Assembly: GCA_001839685.1 (NCBI GenBank)
Contig: MLAK01000880.1
Coordinates: 1-50,951, forward strand
DNA from: Tritrichomonas foetus
Taxonomy: Eukaryota; Parabasalia; Tritrichomonadida; Tritrichomonadidae
Reading direction: 5' to 3'
Length of the DNA stretch: 50,951 bases
Shown here: piece after piece, positions 18,426 through 28,608 of the stretch
Numbering within the stretch: the stretch's first letter is position 1
Layout: every line of letters starts with the position of its first letter
Translations under genes and position numbers: made by a program
The notes under the pieces: model-generated
What the model was told of the DNA's origin: nothing
Seen by the model: the letters and a program-made list of their open reading frames with translations, nothing else
The model's database searches: none

Positions 18426-19745
18426 ATGCAATTTCCTGTTGAAGGTGGTCTCATCAGCGGTGTTCCAGGTGAACACCCCAACACAACAGTTTTCAAAGGC
18501 GTTCCTTATGCGGCACCACCAATTGGCGAATTAAGGTGGAAACCTCCACAGCCTGTCATTCCATGGGATGGTGTTCGAAAATGCAATAAATACAGCACGA
18601 TTTGTCCTCAACCTTTCCAGCCAGATGATGGATTTTATCGGAAAGAATTTTATGATTCTCCAGATCCAGAAACAAGCGAAGACTGTCTCTATTTGAACAT
18701 CTGGGCTCCGACTGATCATCTTCAGGATCACAATAAAACCAAAGCCAAGCTTCCAGTTGCAATTTATATTCATGGTGGATCATTTGACCATGGGTGGGGC
18801 TATGAAAAAGAATTTGATGGTGAAGCTCTCACTCAACATGGTGTAATTTTCATTGCATTTAACTATCGTGTTAATATATTTGGATTTCTAACACATCCAA
18901 TTCTCTTGGAAAATGAAGCAACAAGCAAATCTGGTGTGGCTGGTGTTTTAGATGCCATTTGTTGTGTTAAGTGGGTTTACAATAATATTGAAGTCTTTGG
19001 TGGTGATAAAAACAACATTTCTTTGTTTGGGCAATCAGCTGGTTCAATTTTAACCACTTGTTTATCAATGACTACAGAAACAAAAGGAATCATTAAAAAT
19101 ATCATCTTACAAAGTGGAATCACACATGAAGTGGATTCCATCAATTTATTATCGCAAGAAGAGTCTTCAAACTTTGGTGCGAAACTTCTTGAGCCTTTTA
19201 ATGTGAAATCTATTGAAGACATGTATAAAATAAGCACCAAAGAATTAATTGAGAGATTTATTGAATTTGATAAAACTCAAAAAGGTGTATTTTTGTGTCC
19301 ATCGATTGATGGAAATGTATTGGTGTCTGATATTTCATCTGCTGAGAACAATGGTAGTATTCATCCAATGAATATAATCATTGGATTTAATTCAAATGAT
19401 ATTTATATGGATGAATTCAGCAAATCTGCCAAAAGTTTGTCACATGTTTTGACAAAACAAGGAAAAAAGATTTATGTTTATTACTTTAATCATGACATTC
19501 CAGGTGATGATAAACCAGGTGGATTCCATTCTGCCGAACTGTGGTATATGTTTGGGACTTACAAGAAATGTTGGAGACCATTTGATAAAAATGATGCAGA
19601 TTTATCAGAAAAAATGGTGAAATATTGGTCAAACTTCTTTAGGACTGGATCTCCTAATAGTGAAGGCCTTTTTGAATGGCCTTGTGTGACAGTTGACAAA
19701 TATCAAAGGCTTGAACTTTCAAATGAAATGAAATTAATTGAGTAA
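18426..19745 (+). CDS. type-B carboxylesterase (alpha/beta hydrolase)
   Basis: A 439-residue carboxylesterase/lipase type B hydrolysing ester bonds. Features in order: FKGVPYAAPPIGELRWKPP, the EDCLYLNIWAP signature, the oxyanion hole in YIHGGSF, FGQSAGS with nucleophile Ser204, an acid in GFNSND at Asp325 (relatives mostly have Glu in DEG), and His368 in GGFHSAELWYMFG. The length is somewhat below the usual 500 or so, because the loops between the acid and the His and the C-terminus are short. There is no signal peptide, so a cytosolic enzyme is expected. The close match to bacterial pnbA-like esterases suggests bacterial ancestry. The stop overlaps TAAA. The substrate is unknown. Confidence 0.9.
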   Translation: MQFPVEGGLISGVPGEHPNTTVFKGVPYAAPPIGELRWKPPQPVIPWDGVRKCNKYSTICPQPFQPDDGFYRKEFYDSPDPETSEDCLYLNIWAPTDHLQDHNKTKAKLPVAIYIHGGSFDHGWGYEKEFDGEALTQHGVIFIAFNYRVNIFGFLTHPILLENEATSKSGVAGVLDAICCVKWVYNNIEVFGGDKNNISLFGQSAGSILTTCLSMTTETKGIIKNIILQSGITHEVDSINLLSQEESSNFGAKLLEPFNVKSIEDMYKISTKELIERFIEFDKTQKGVFLCPSIDGNVLVSDISSAENNGSIHPMNIIIGFNSNDIYMDEFSKSAKSLSHVLTKQGKKIYVYYFNHDIPGDDKPGGFHSAELWYMFGTYKKCWRPFDKNDADLSEKMVKYWSNFFRTGSPNSEGLFEWPCVTVDKYQRLELSNEMKLIE

Positions 19746-20239
19746 ACTTTCCTTTCATTCTTTCAGAATTCTTATCTTTCTTTCTGAGTTCTTTACTTCT
19801 GCTCGAATATCTTTTGAAAAATTTAGAGAAATAATATTGAAAATCCAGAAAAGTGTGATATTTATATCTATTCAAGAAAATTATTTCTTATTGATTCGGA
19901 AGTAAAATGTGCATAAATGTTTGGCTCGTGACTATCTCAAGTTTTTTTTACAGAATATTTCTTCAATGAATGTAGATATGCATATTTCAAGTTGCTAAGA
20001 CATTTGAACTTTTCGATTTTGACTTAATTTTTGATTATTTAAGATATAATTGAATTTTGACTTAATTTTCAATATATTTTCAACCAGATATCATCATAAA
20101 TATTTCAGTAATTCAATATCATTTTTCAAACATATATTTAAAAAGTTTAAAAAATATATCAACTCATCTCAAATCATAAAGTCTCTCAGAAATATTCAAG
20201 AAAATGAAAAAAATATAAAAAGTTAATTATTTCTTTCTG
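19746..20239. other. intergenic, no gene seen
   Basis: 494 AT-rich bases. A short direct repeat near 20012-20064 (ATTTTGACTTAATTTT) is the only pattern noticed. Confidence 0.5.
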
Positions 20240-20716
20240 ATGGATGGATGCGACTCCAAGTGGTGTCGAATCATTGTTGTTCAAGATGATGGTGCCAAGT
20301 TTACTTATAATCTCACACAAACCGGGAAAGTTGTTGAAAAATTAAGACGACAGAAACGACGAGATCTTAAGAAAATGACTGGTTCTTATGTTCTTCTTCG
20401 CCAGTATCTCAGTCACATCACAGAACAAACTGAAATTAACAGCACAGAAACACCACCAGAAAATACTTCATGTTTTGGTTCAAATGTAAACAATGATGAA
20501 AATATGATAAATGGAGACCTACAGTTTCAGGTACATGATGGTTTAATTCATGTGCCATCGGGTTTTCCTTTCAAAAATCTGGAAAACGTGCTTGATCAGG
20601 AAATATCTAATACAGAAGATAATCATAGACATAGAACTTTAGAAAATGCGGAGAGTGATTGGTATGATCAAACCAGTATTGAATGGCTTTTGAGTAGACC
20701 CCTGAATGTTAAATAA
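20240..20716 (+). CDS. hypothetical protein, 158 aa
   Basis: Not recognised. The first 60 residues look folded: CRIIVVQDDGAKFTYNLT suggests a small beta-rich start, followed by a strongly basic helix VEKLRRQKRRDLKKM. The rest is acidic and polar, with a final EWLLSRPLNVK. The ATG repeats as ATGGATGGATG, so the start is not certain by sequence alone. The stop runs into TAAATAAA, a likely poly(A) signal. It is convergent with the Nsa1-like gene. Confidence 0.6.
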   Translation: MDGCDSKWCRIIVVQDDGAKFTYNLTQTGKVVEKLRRQKRRDLKKMTGSYVLLRQYLSHITEQTEINSTETPPENTSCFGSNVNNDENMINGDLQFQVHDGLIHVPSGFPFKNLENVLDQEISNTEDNHRHRTLENAESDWYDQTSIEWLLSRPLNVK

Positions 20717-21676
20717 AAAAGGCCAAATTGTAAATAATATAATAAATCAAAAATTTACAAAAAAAATTGCTGTTTATTATTGCCATCATAGCAATGATAT
20801 TGAATGTAGGATTTCTTTTTCATGTTCTTTAAGCTTTCTTTCATTACTTTGAAGATTGAAAACAATCTCATATGAAAAAATTCATTGTTCTCTCACTTTT
20901 TTGAGTTTGTTCTAAAATTGGCAATTAAAGAATCAAGCCCTCGAACTTGGTTCAATAACTTGGGTTGAATTGGATGATTAAGTGAATCATATAAATTGAA
21001 TAGAAAGTCACCTAATTCTCAATCAATATTTTCTGAATAACTCAAATATTTGTAAAAGGTTCTATTCATATGTATTTATTAAATATCTTATTGAATATTT
21101 ATTATTTACAGATTTATATTTGTTGAAGCTATTTCCATAAATTTAGAAAGAAATATACCATCATAAAACCCCGATAAAGAAATATATGTTATGAAATAGT
21201 CAAAAAACTTTTCGAAAAAATATAAATATCAGTCGAAAATAAAATTCACAACACTATTAATCGACCTACAATTTTCATACAAAAAGAGTTTTATAACCGA
21301 AAAGATAATTCCGGAAAATCAATTAATTTTCGCACTTTTCAATTTCACATAATTGCAAAGATACAAAAAACAAATAATGTAGACGTATTCAGCGTAAATA
21401 ATTTGTGAATCAAATTACATTTGTTATCTTCAACTCGACTAAATGAAGTGAAAGTCAAATTCTTTTTTTCTAAACGTGATACAACCTTCGAATGCCATTA
21501 TATTTCCTAATTTATGATTTGTAACAATAGTATCTATTATCATCACCCATCTCGAAAAAGAGATTTTTTTTTTTTACCAATTTTTAAAATGAAATTAATA
21601 CATAGCATGAATTGATCAGATAATATAAGTATTTATTAAATATAATAAATTCAATCAATCCTCAATTTTTCTAAAT
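20717..21676. other. convergent intergenic region, no gene seen
   Basis: 960 AT-rich bases between converging genes, with no coding-like frame on either strand. Confidence 0.5.
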
Positions 21677-22819
21677 TTAATCTTCCATTTTTTTCTTGGC
21701 TTGTGGACAAGCTACAAAGTTGTCCCAAATACCCTCACCATCTTCTGGAAGTTCTGCCCAGTCATCTTCTGATGAATCTGGCTCTTCAGGTACTGCATCG
21801 TCAAGCATAACAAAACATTTTGATTTTGTGCGAGCGAATGCAGTTTTTTCTGGGACTTTTGATCGCTTCTCATAGTTATACATTCGAACGAGTCTGTCCA
21901 TTGAAAGTACGGAGAAGTATGGAAGAGTTGGATGTTTCTGTATTGACACTATTCCTGCTGGTGCTCCAATGTATCCCTTATGACCAATTAAGGTTAATTT
22001 GTCTATCGTCTTCTCTGTGGTCGAATTTTCTGTATTTGCATTTTCTGTGACTCCATTTTCTGAAGCTGTGTTTGATGCATCATTCAGTTTTTCTGTGGCT
22101 TGCGTCGGGAATTGCAGGTCCATAATTGTCAGCGAACCTACCGTATCACCAATCGCAATTAAATTATCTGTTAATTTGCAAAGAGAAACGAGAGAAAATT
22201 CTTCGAAAACTTTTTGTGAAATTACAGGCTCATTTCCTCCTCTCAAGTCGTATACCAATGCAACAGCGTCATTCTGACCAACAACTAAAGTGTTCTTGTC
22301 CATAAACAAGAGAGATCGGTCATTATCGGGAATCGGGATTTTCCATTCGTCTAATCTTTGGTCTGCTGCAATCCACGACTGCTCACCTCGATCTATATCG
22401 TAAATAACGAGCTTATCGTTCACTCTCCCACACGCACATTGGTTTTCGAATATCTTGGCGCATGAAGCATTTTGTATTGTTTCGAAAGAACCTATTTCTT
22501 TTTCTTTTGAAAAAGTTGTACACTTTCCGTCAAAGCAAGCAACATATTGGCCGTTGTGATATGACACATCTAATCCATTTTTCGCGTCTTTCAAATGTAC
22601 GACGCAAGATCGACTTTGTGTGTCTGTGTTGTAAAAGGAAGCGATTCCATTTTTGTGAATTACGCAGATTTCCGAATTTGATGTGAAATTCATGGCATCG
22701 CATTGCCATTCGCGGTCTGGAAGTTGGTCGTTATTTCCACCAAATCGAGATATAGTGTTATCACTCCATAAATCGAGTATACGGCATTTTCCAAGGATGT
22801 CGCCAACAAATGCTCTCAT
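21677..22819 (-). CDS. WD40 protein resembling Nsa1/WDR74 (60S ribosome biogenesis)
   Basis: A 380-residue beta-propeller protein. It begins MRAFVGDILGKCRILDLW, like the opening strand of Nsa1/WDR74. Later parts also match: NTLVVGQNDAVALVYDLRG (the fifth-blade region) and, after a polar insert rich in Asn and Thr, GAPAGIVSIQKHPTLPYFSV, SMDRLVRMYNYEKRS and a short blade ending KSKCFVML. The C-terminal tail is acidic and then Lys-rich (KKKMED), as in nucleolar proteins. Nsa1 works with the Rix7/NVL AAA ATPase on pre-60S particles in the nucleolus. WD repeats are divergent, so another propeller family is possible. The stop overlaps TAAA. Confidence 0.7.
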   Translation of the reverse strand: MRAFVGDILGKCRILDLWSDNTISRFGGNNDQLPDREWQCDAMNFTSNSEICVIHKNGIASFYNTDTQSRSCVVHLKDAKNGLDVSYHNGQYVACFDGKCTTFSKEKEIGSFETIQNASCAKIFENQCACGRVNDKLVIYDIDRGEQSWIAADQRLDEWKIPIPDNDRSLLFMDKNTLVVGQNDAVALVYDLRGGNEPVISQKVFEEFSLVSLCKLTDNLIAIGDTVGSLTIMDLQFPTQATEKLNDASNTASENGVTENANTENSTTEKTIDKLTLIGHKGYIGAPAGIVSIQKHPTLPYFSVLSMDRLVRMYNYEKRSKVPEKTAFARTKSKCFVMLDDAVPEEPDSSEDDWAELPEDGEGIWDNFVACPQAKKKMED

Positions 22820-22983
22820 TCGACTTTGGTCTTCGTGAAAAAACCGCTAAATTAAATACAAAAAGTTATTTTTTAAAATCTAGAATTTGATGATTACCGA
22901 CCAGATATGTTAGACACTTTTTATAAAGCATTCAAACATTTTTTTGATGTTGATTACCCATATTTGATCTTTGAGTAGAATTT

Positions 22984-23454
22984 ATGATCCTCGTTGATGC
23001 CTAGCAGCAAAGACAGTTGATCTAATTTTTCTTTCATCAATATAAATATGCAAATGATGGTTATCATTTTGATAATTTTGCTGAAATTACGAAACGCTTA
23101 TCAAACAAAATTTGTTTTTATTTTTATTTTTATATTCTTGATAGTATTGGAAAGCGTATTAATGATTCGTATGAAATGAGATTTGCTAATGATCTTGAAT
23201 TGCTCATTTCTCAAATTTTTTTGTCAACGAAAATTCTATGTTGAAGGCCAGATTATGATAGAAAAAATTCATATAATATTGAAATAACATTGCCTCAACC
23301 AAAAGTCCAATGCATTCACTCAATACGTCGGGGAAATATTAACCTTAAGATTCTTTGTTCAGAAAGAAAACAAGCAATTTAAAATTATTCAGAATTGAAT
23401 GAAATTTTGTTGATGCTGAAAGCAATTAATACTAATTGGCCAGATAAATGGTGA
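22984..23454 (+). pseudogene. coding-like relic with four in-frame stops
   Basis: A 156-codon frame between divergent genes, open except for TAG 23002, TAA 23023, TGA 23242 and TAA 23380. Composition is protein-like rather than spacer-like: ANDGYHFDNFAEITKRLSN, then RINDSYEMRFANDLELLIS, then KVQCIHSIRRGNINLKILC and LMLKAINTNWPDKW. No family recognised. It may be a dead copy of a trichomonad gene family, or chance in AT-rich DNA. Confidence 0.4.
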
Positions 23455-23526
23455 ATTAAAATAACTTTTTAAATATTTATTTGGCTTTTAAGCGACTAAA
23501 TACCAACTCAAAAAAATCTTCCAGAA

Positions 23527-24357
23527 ATGAGCAGAAGATCCCTTTCAGCAAGGGATCGAACAGTTTTCGTGGGAGGATTGAATTTTGAAACTAATGAAGA
23601 TTCCATCTATGCATTTTTCAGAGAAATTGGCAACATAGAAAAAATACACATTTTTCGTAGAGTTGAAGGCCAGTCAAAAGGCTTTGGTTACGTCACTTTT
23701 AAAGACATGGAATATGCTAAATTGGCATTAAAATTCGACGGGGCAATTTTAGATAATCATAAAATACGAATCGATAACTATTCTACTTGTATTGGAATTA
23801 TCGATCTAAAATTTCCTTCTGACGATGAATTATTAAAAAATGACAAAGGAAAAAATCATGATGTTACACCTGAATATCGAAGCCAGAAAAAGAGGAAGAG
23901 GAAGCATAAAAGTCATCATAAATCTAAAATGAAATCGCATCATAAGAAAAAACGCACACATTATTCGTCAGACAGCCAGAGCTATTCAAGTGACTCTGAT
24001 TATTATTCACCGAGTAGCTATAGTGATTACAATAATGATTATAGTGATTACAACCGCGGTTACAGTGATTATAGTGACTATAGTCGTGATTGCAGTGATT
24101 ATAGTGATTACAGTCGTGAGTATGATCGCAACTACGATTCAGATACTAATTATCAAAAAGGTGTTCGAAAAGAAGATCAAAATGAATACAAAAACAAAAA
24201 TATTAAAGATAATATTTCACCTTCATTTATACCTCCCCTGATTGCACCACCACATCCACAACAATCAAAGAGATTTTATCCTTATTCGTGTAAAGAAGAT
24301 GACAAAAATTACGTTAAAAAGAAACATTGGAAAAGGGGAAGGAGTAAATCTAAATAG
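23527..24357 (+). CDS. RRM RNA-binding protein with Lys/His and Tyr-Ser-Asp repeat tail
   Basis: A 276-residue protein. One RNA recognition motif at about residues 12-87 has RNP2 VFVGGL and RNP1 KGFGYVTF with the aromatic residues that stack on RNA. A Lys/His-rich basic stretch follows at about 115-145, then a block of repeated Tyr-Ser-Asp-(Tyr) units at about 150-200, encoded by a tandem DNA repeat, and a charged C-terminus ending in basic residues. The layout recalls SR-like splicing and mRNA-processing factors in which the RS domain is replaced by SDY units. RNA binding is well supported; the process it serves is inferred. Confidence 0.85.
   Translation: MSRRSLSARDRTVFVGGLNFETNEDSIYAFFREIGNIEKIHIFRRVEGQSKGFGYVTFKDMEYAKLALKFDGAILDNHKIRIDNYSTCIGIIDLKFPSDDELLKNDKGKNHDVTPEYRSQKKRKRKHKSHHKSKMKSHHKKKRTHYSSDSQSYSSDSDYYSPSSYSDYNNDYSDYNRGYSDYSDYSRDCSDYSDYSREYDRNYDSDTNYQKGVRKEDQNEYKNKNIKDNISPSFIPPLIAPPHPQQSKRFYPYSCKEDDKNYVKKKHWKRGRSKSK
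24010..24126 (+). repeat. in-frame tandem repeat coding for Tyr-Ser-Asp units
   Basis: Imperfect 9- to 12-base units built from AGTGATTATAGTGATTAC inside the RRM gene. Copy number changes here would add or remove SDY units without breaking the frame. Confidence 0.75.
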
Positions 24358-24575
24358 AAAAAAATATGAAGAAACAAATAATCTTTGAGTTTATTGTTTC
24401 CATTTTGTAAAATTTAGAAATTATGTTTGATTTTCATTTGTTTTCGACATTAGAACAGGTCATCAATTTTATGACTTTCCATTCTATAAAATATACCTCT
24501 AAAATAAAAATCGCATGTGTAAAAAGAAGAAAATCATAATTCAAGTAGAAAAAATTACCCAAAATATAAACAATT

Positions 24576-27221
24576 TTATTTGAAGTTAAGCATTTTTCCA
24601 GTACTGTGAGACAAATTTGGTGGTCGTTTGATTTCTACAGATGTTGCTGCACGTTTAGACACAACTTTGCCTGATAAACTCATCGGGTTCATAATTGGTT
24701 TAGGCTCACTAACTTTCCGCATTGATTGCTCTCTTGCAATTACAAGTTCTTTTCCTAGAGTTGCAAGTTCTTTAGATTTGTCACATAATTCTATTTCGAG
24801 TTTGTCTATTTCTATTCTTTCTTTTTCTCTCATTCCATTTTTATTTTCAAACATTCTCTTTTTGGCATCTCTTTCTCTTTGAAGCTGGGATATTTTGTTA
24901 TTGAATTCAAGAGAATTATCCGATAATTTGGAGGGAATTGAATTGAAAAACTCAGATTCATGTTGTGCAATAAGTTTGTTAAAACTAATTTGGTTACGCT
25001 CGAATTCAATATTGTGGTGTTTTTCATCTTCGTCCATTAATGATTTCAATGTCCTAATTTGCGTTTTTAAATGTCGAATATCTTTATTATAGGAATTTTT
25101 TATGAATTTTTGTTTTCTTTCATATGTTTGTTTTGCTGATTCATAATTTCGCTCATTGATTTCTTTCTTTAATTGAAGTTCTTGAGTCAATCGCTCAATT
25201 TGGCCTTGTTTTTCAATTGGCTCTTTTGTATTTTCTGATTTTTCATCAAAAATTAATTTTGCATAATAACTTTGCGTTTCTGAAATTTGTCCAATGATAT
25301 CTTTTGATGCATCTACACTTTGTTGAAGAGCTCGCTTAATTTTGAATTTACAATCATCTTTCATTGTCTTTAAACTGTTATCTTCAATTTGTGAATTATT
25401 AATATTATTGGAGACATTTAATTTTTCAAGGTTTGTTTCCAAGCAAGATATTTTTTCATTTAAATAAGTAATTCGCTGTCTATTTTTCGTTTGTTCTTCG
25501 AGAAGCACAGATTTAAAATCTTTATCATCTGCGAAAAATGGAGAATTTCGAAATCGTTTATCTTCCTCACGTATTTGATCTTCAAAATTAGTAATTAATT
25601 CTTGACGACTTTCTTTTATATTATTTTGAACTTCTAGTTGCTTTGATTTAAGATCAGCTACTGATTCAATTGCATTTTTATCTGGAACTTCAATTTCTTC
25701 GAACTGCCTTTCAAGAGATAATAAAAGTTCTTCATATTGATGCGAAACCTTTTCTACTATATTATTATCATTATATTCTTTAGTAATCAAAGCCATTTGT
25801 GCTTCATATTCATCTTTTTTACCATCTTTGAATTGTTCAAATTCTTGATCAAGCTCATTAAAAATTGTAGAAATTGAAGTTTTCTTTTCAATCTGTGCTT
25901 TTACATATTCCTTTTTAAACAGTGCTTTAATTTCACTTGAATCCACTTTCATAGATAAATCCATTTTTATAGTTTTTGGTTGACTTGAGAGTTTTTGCTT
26001 GAAATTCTGCAAGCTTTCTTTTTCTCGAATTTTTTCATAATATAAATTTTGTAACTGAATTTGTTTTTCTAATTCGATTCTTTTTTGCAGAAATTCTTCA
26101 TTTTCATGATTTTTATCAACTTCAAACTTTTCTTTTAATTCACTTTTCTCTTTTTCATGAAGTGCGTTTAAATCTTTTATTTCAATGATTTGTTTTTCGA
26201 TTTGTTGTAATTTTTTTTCAATTTTATCTTCTTCCATTGTTATTTTCTTTTGAAATAATTGAACTGGATTTGTATCACGCAATTCTTCATTTAATTTGTC
26301 GATTTCTATTTCATGTAAACGGTTTTGTTCATTTCTGTTTTCAACGGCAATGTTTAAATTTGCTTTCAATTCATAAATTGAATCTTGAAGGATGTTTTTG
26401 GCTTTTTCCAATTTTCCCACGAATTCTTTATTTTCTAGAGCTATTTCATCAGCTATTTCTTTTGATTTTAACGAATTATGAGTGAAATTAGTCGATGAAA
26501 GTTTCTTGGCATTACTTCTCATTTTATTTATTACATTTCTTAATTCAAAAATTTCGGCCTTCATTTCTTTTAAAGAAAAAACAATCTTATTTCGAACTGC
26601 AGGAGGTGGTCTCAATTTTCTATGATAATCTGCAATAATCCCTTTATACTTAGCATCAACTTCTTTCATAGCAATTTCTGATTGTTCTTCTAATAAATTT
26701 TGTTTTCTTTGAGATTCTTCATCGTGAGTTTTCAAATTATCATTGTGCCTTTTTATCATAAGGTTGAGTTTTTTTTGGACATCCATTGGATCAATTTTAG
26801 AATCATCTTTAAAAAAGTTTATTTCTTTTCTCATTTCTCTCGAAATTCGACGAAGCAAACTTTTATAATATTCTAAATCTGCGAATACATTTTTCAATGA
26901 ACTATTAGTTTCGCCGGATAATTTTGTAGAAATTTCTCTCATTTCACTTTTCAATTCATTTGTTTTTTTAACAAAATCTTCATTAATTTGTTTTATCGCG
27001 CCAGTACTTCTCACTTTCAGGCTTGCATAGATGGACTCAATTGAAACCTGTGCGTCATTTATTATGCGGTCTTCTTCTCTTTCATATCGTTTTTGGAGTT
27101 CTGCGACTTGAAAAATATGCTCTTCGAGATGGAAGTTTAAATACTCGACCACTTTTTGAAGCTGCGAAAGTTTAGTAAAAACAGCGGTGTTATAATCGGT
27201 TTTATTTGGATCGTCCGCCAT
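24576..27221 (-). CDS. large coiled-coil protein, unknown function
   Basis: An 881-residue protein starting at ATG 27221 (MADDPNKTDY); the frame reaches 27254 only through a TTG. From about residue 15 to 840 it is almost all charged alpha-helix with heptad patterns, rich in Glu, Lys, Gln and Leu and very poor in Pro and Gly. The C-terminal 50 residues are basic with Ser and Pro. Such proteins occur in cytoskeletal, basal body or Golgi-tether structures, and trichomonads have many. No family-specific motif was recognised. The stop is followed by TAAA. It diverges from the sirtuin gene. Confidence 0.75.
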   Translation of the reverse strand: MADDPNKTDYNTAVFTKLSQLQKVVEYLNFHLEEHIFQVAELQKRYEREEDRIINDAQVSIESIYASLKVRSTGAIKQINEDFVKKTNELKSEMREISTKLSGETNSSLKNVFADLEYYKSLLRRISREMRKEINFFKDDSKIDPMDVQKKLNLMIKRHNDNLKTHDEESQRKQNLLEEQSEIAMKEVDAKYKGIIADYHRKLRPPPAVRNKIVFSLKEMKAEIFELRNVINKMRSNAKKLSSTNFTHNSLKSKEIADEIALENKEFVGKLEKAKNILQDSIYELKANLNIAVENRNEQNRLHEIEIDKLNEELRDTNPVQLFQKKITMEEDKIEKKLQQIEKQIIEIKDLNALHEKEKSELKEKFEVDKNHENEEFLQKRIELEKQIQLQNLYYEKIREKESLQNFKQKLSSQPKTIKMDLSMKVDSSEIKALFKKEYVKAQIEKKTSISTIFNELDQEFEQFKDGKKDEYEAQMALITKEYNDNNIVEKVSHQYEELLLSLERQFEEIEVPDKNAIESVADLKSKQLEVQNNIKESRQELITNFEDQIREEDKRFRNSPFFADDKDFKSVLLEEQTKNRQRITYLNEKISCLETNLEKLNVSNNINNSQIEDNSLKTMKDDCKFKIKRALQQSVDASKDIIGQISETQSYYAKLIFDEKSENTKEPIEKQGQIERLTQELQLKKEINERNYESAKQTYERKQKFIKNSYNKDIRHLKTQIRTLKSLMDEDEKHHNIEFERNQISFNKLIAQHESEFFNSIPSKLSDNSLEFNNKISQLQRERDAKKRMFENKNGMREKERIEIDKLEIELCDKSKELATLGKELVIAREQSMRKVSEPKPIMNPMSLSGKVVSKRAATSVEIKRPPNLSHSTGKMLNFK

Positions 27222-27578
27222 TTTCACAACGAATTTGGGATTTTTAAAAATCAAATAACGATTTCTGAAAAGCGACTTTTTGGATATATATTTGGCTTTA
27301 TTCTAACAAAAATATTCAATACATTTGAGCCAATATTTGGCCTGATTGAAGGACATTGACCATTTATACATAGAAAGTTTTGATAATTGGAAGTCGTTCC
27401 CAACTATCACATTTATCTGTCTGTGCTCCTCCTACTAGTACCTAGGTAGAAATATTTGGGTTCATTCTAATCTTGGATGATACCTAATAAATCAGATGGT
27501 CTTGATAACTTTTCAATTGATCAGCATATCATTCATAACCGCTGAACAATTCACCATTATTTGACCATTTCTACGGTA

Positions 27579-27584
27579 TCATTT
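27579..27584 (+). promoter_or_regulatory. initiator (Inr) for the sirtuin gene
   Basis: TCATTT with its A at 27581, 9 bases before the ATG at 27590, within the 368-base divergent promoter region shared with the coiled-coil gene. Confidence 0.55.
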
Positions 27585-27589
27585 CATCA

Positions 27590-28330
27590 ATGTCATTAAA
27601 ACCACATATAGAAAGCCTTGCACGCTTGATACATGCAGGAAAAGTAACATTTTTTTCAGGTGCAGGAATGAGTACAGCATCTGGTCTTCCCGACTTTCGT
27701 TCTGCTGAAAACGGGCTTTGGGGAAAAATCGATCCAATGAAAGTTGCTTCATCAAGATGTCTTGAGAAGAACTATGATCAATTTCATGCATTCTATAAGA
27801 TGCGATTGAATCAACTTGTTGGAATTGAACCAAATGCTGGACATCACTTCATCTCACGTATGGAAAAAGCTGGAAAAGTTGTTGGCGTGATTACACAAAA
27901 CGTTGATGGTCTTCATGAAGCAGCTGGTTCTGTAAACATTGCTACACTTCATGGGCGGCTTCGTGAGATTCGATGTGAACATTGTACAAGCCCATCAACG
28001 ATTCCTGCTTTTGAAAATGGATCATCTTGTGAAAAGTGCGGAGGACATTTGAGGCCAGGTGTTGTTTTGTTTGGTGAGTCTCTTCCTTCTGAAGCATTAA
28101 GATTGGCTGATACTTGGACAAATTCTTGCCAAACATTCATCGTGCTTGGATCTTCTCTTCGTGTTTCACCTGCAAATTCATTCCCAGAAATCGCCAAAAG
28201 AAGAGGAGCAAATTTAGTAATAATAAATGCGGAACCAACAGAATGTGATTCAATGGCTGATCTTGTGATTCATGATCCAATTGTAGAGGTTTTTGAAGAG
28301 ACAGAAAAGGCAATGAAGCTTCTTGAATAA
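27590..28330 (+). CDS. Sir2-family NAD-dependent protein deacylase, bacterial-type
   Basis: A 246-residue sirtuin removing acyl groups from lysines with NAD. Motifs: FFSGAGMSTASGLPDFRS (NAD pocket), ITQNVDGLHEAAG, catalytic His121 in LHGRL, four zinc cysteines as CEHC and CEKC, RPGVVLFGESLP, LGSSLRVSPAN and a final INAEPT. The compact size and the GE-LP motif are those of bacterial and class U/CobB-like sirtuins, not the larger nuclear Sir2 proteins. There is no targeting peptide, so cytosolic or nuclear. Complete. The stop overlaps TAAA. Bacterial descent is likely but not proven. Confidence 0.92.
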   Translation: MSLKPHIESLARLIHAGKVTFFSGAGMSTASGLPDFRSAENGLWGKIDPMKVASSRCLEKNYDQFHAFYKMRLNQLVGIEPNAGHHFISRMEKAGKVVGVITQNVDGLHEAAGSVNIATLHGRLREIRCEHCTSPSTIPAFENGSSCEKCGGHLRPGVVLFGESLPSEALRLADTWTNSCQTFIVLGSSLRVSPANSFPEIAKRRGANLVIINAEPTECDSMADLVIHDPIVEVFEETEKAMKLLE

Positions 28331-28446
28331 AAATAAAAATAAATGATTTGGCAATCACATGCATTACCTCAGATGTCTATTCTCTTTTGAAAAATTTTGT
28401 GAAATTTAAAGAACTTATAGTCTCAAAAGTATATATACTGGGGAAT

Positions 28447-28608
28447 ATATAAACACAAGAAAATATATAAACACAAGAAAATATATAAACACAAGAAAAT
28501 ATATAAACACAAGAAAATATATAAACACAAGAAAATATATAAACACAAGAAAATATATAAAAACAAGAAAATATATAAACACAAGAAAATATATAAACAC
28601 AAGAAAAT
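28447..28608. repeat. 18-bp minisatellite, nine copies
   Basis: Nine tandem copies of ATATAAACACAAGAAAAT, 162 bases, almost identical; the seventh has one C-to-A change. Lies 116 bases after the sirtuin stop. Because the unit is a multiple of three, a 92-codon minus-strand frame runs through it; that frame is not a gene. The rest of 28331-29001 shows nothing else. Confidence 0.95.
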
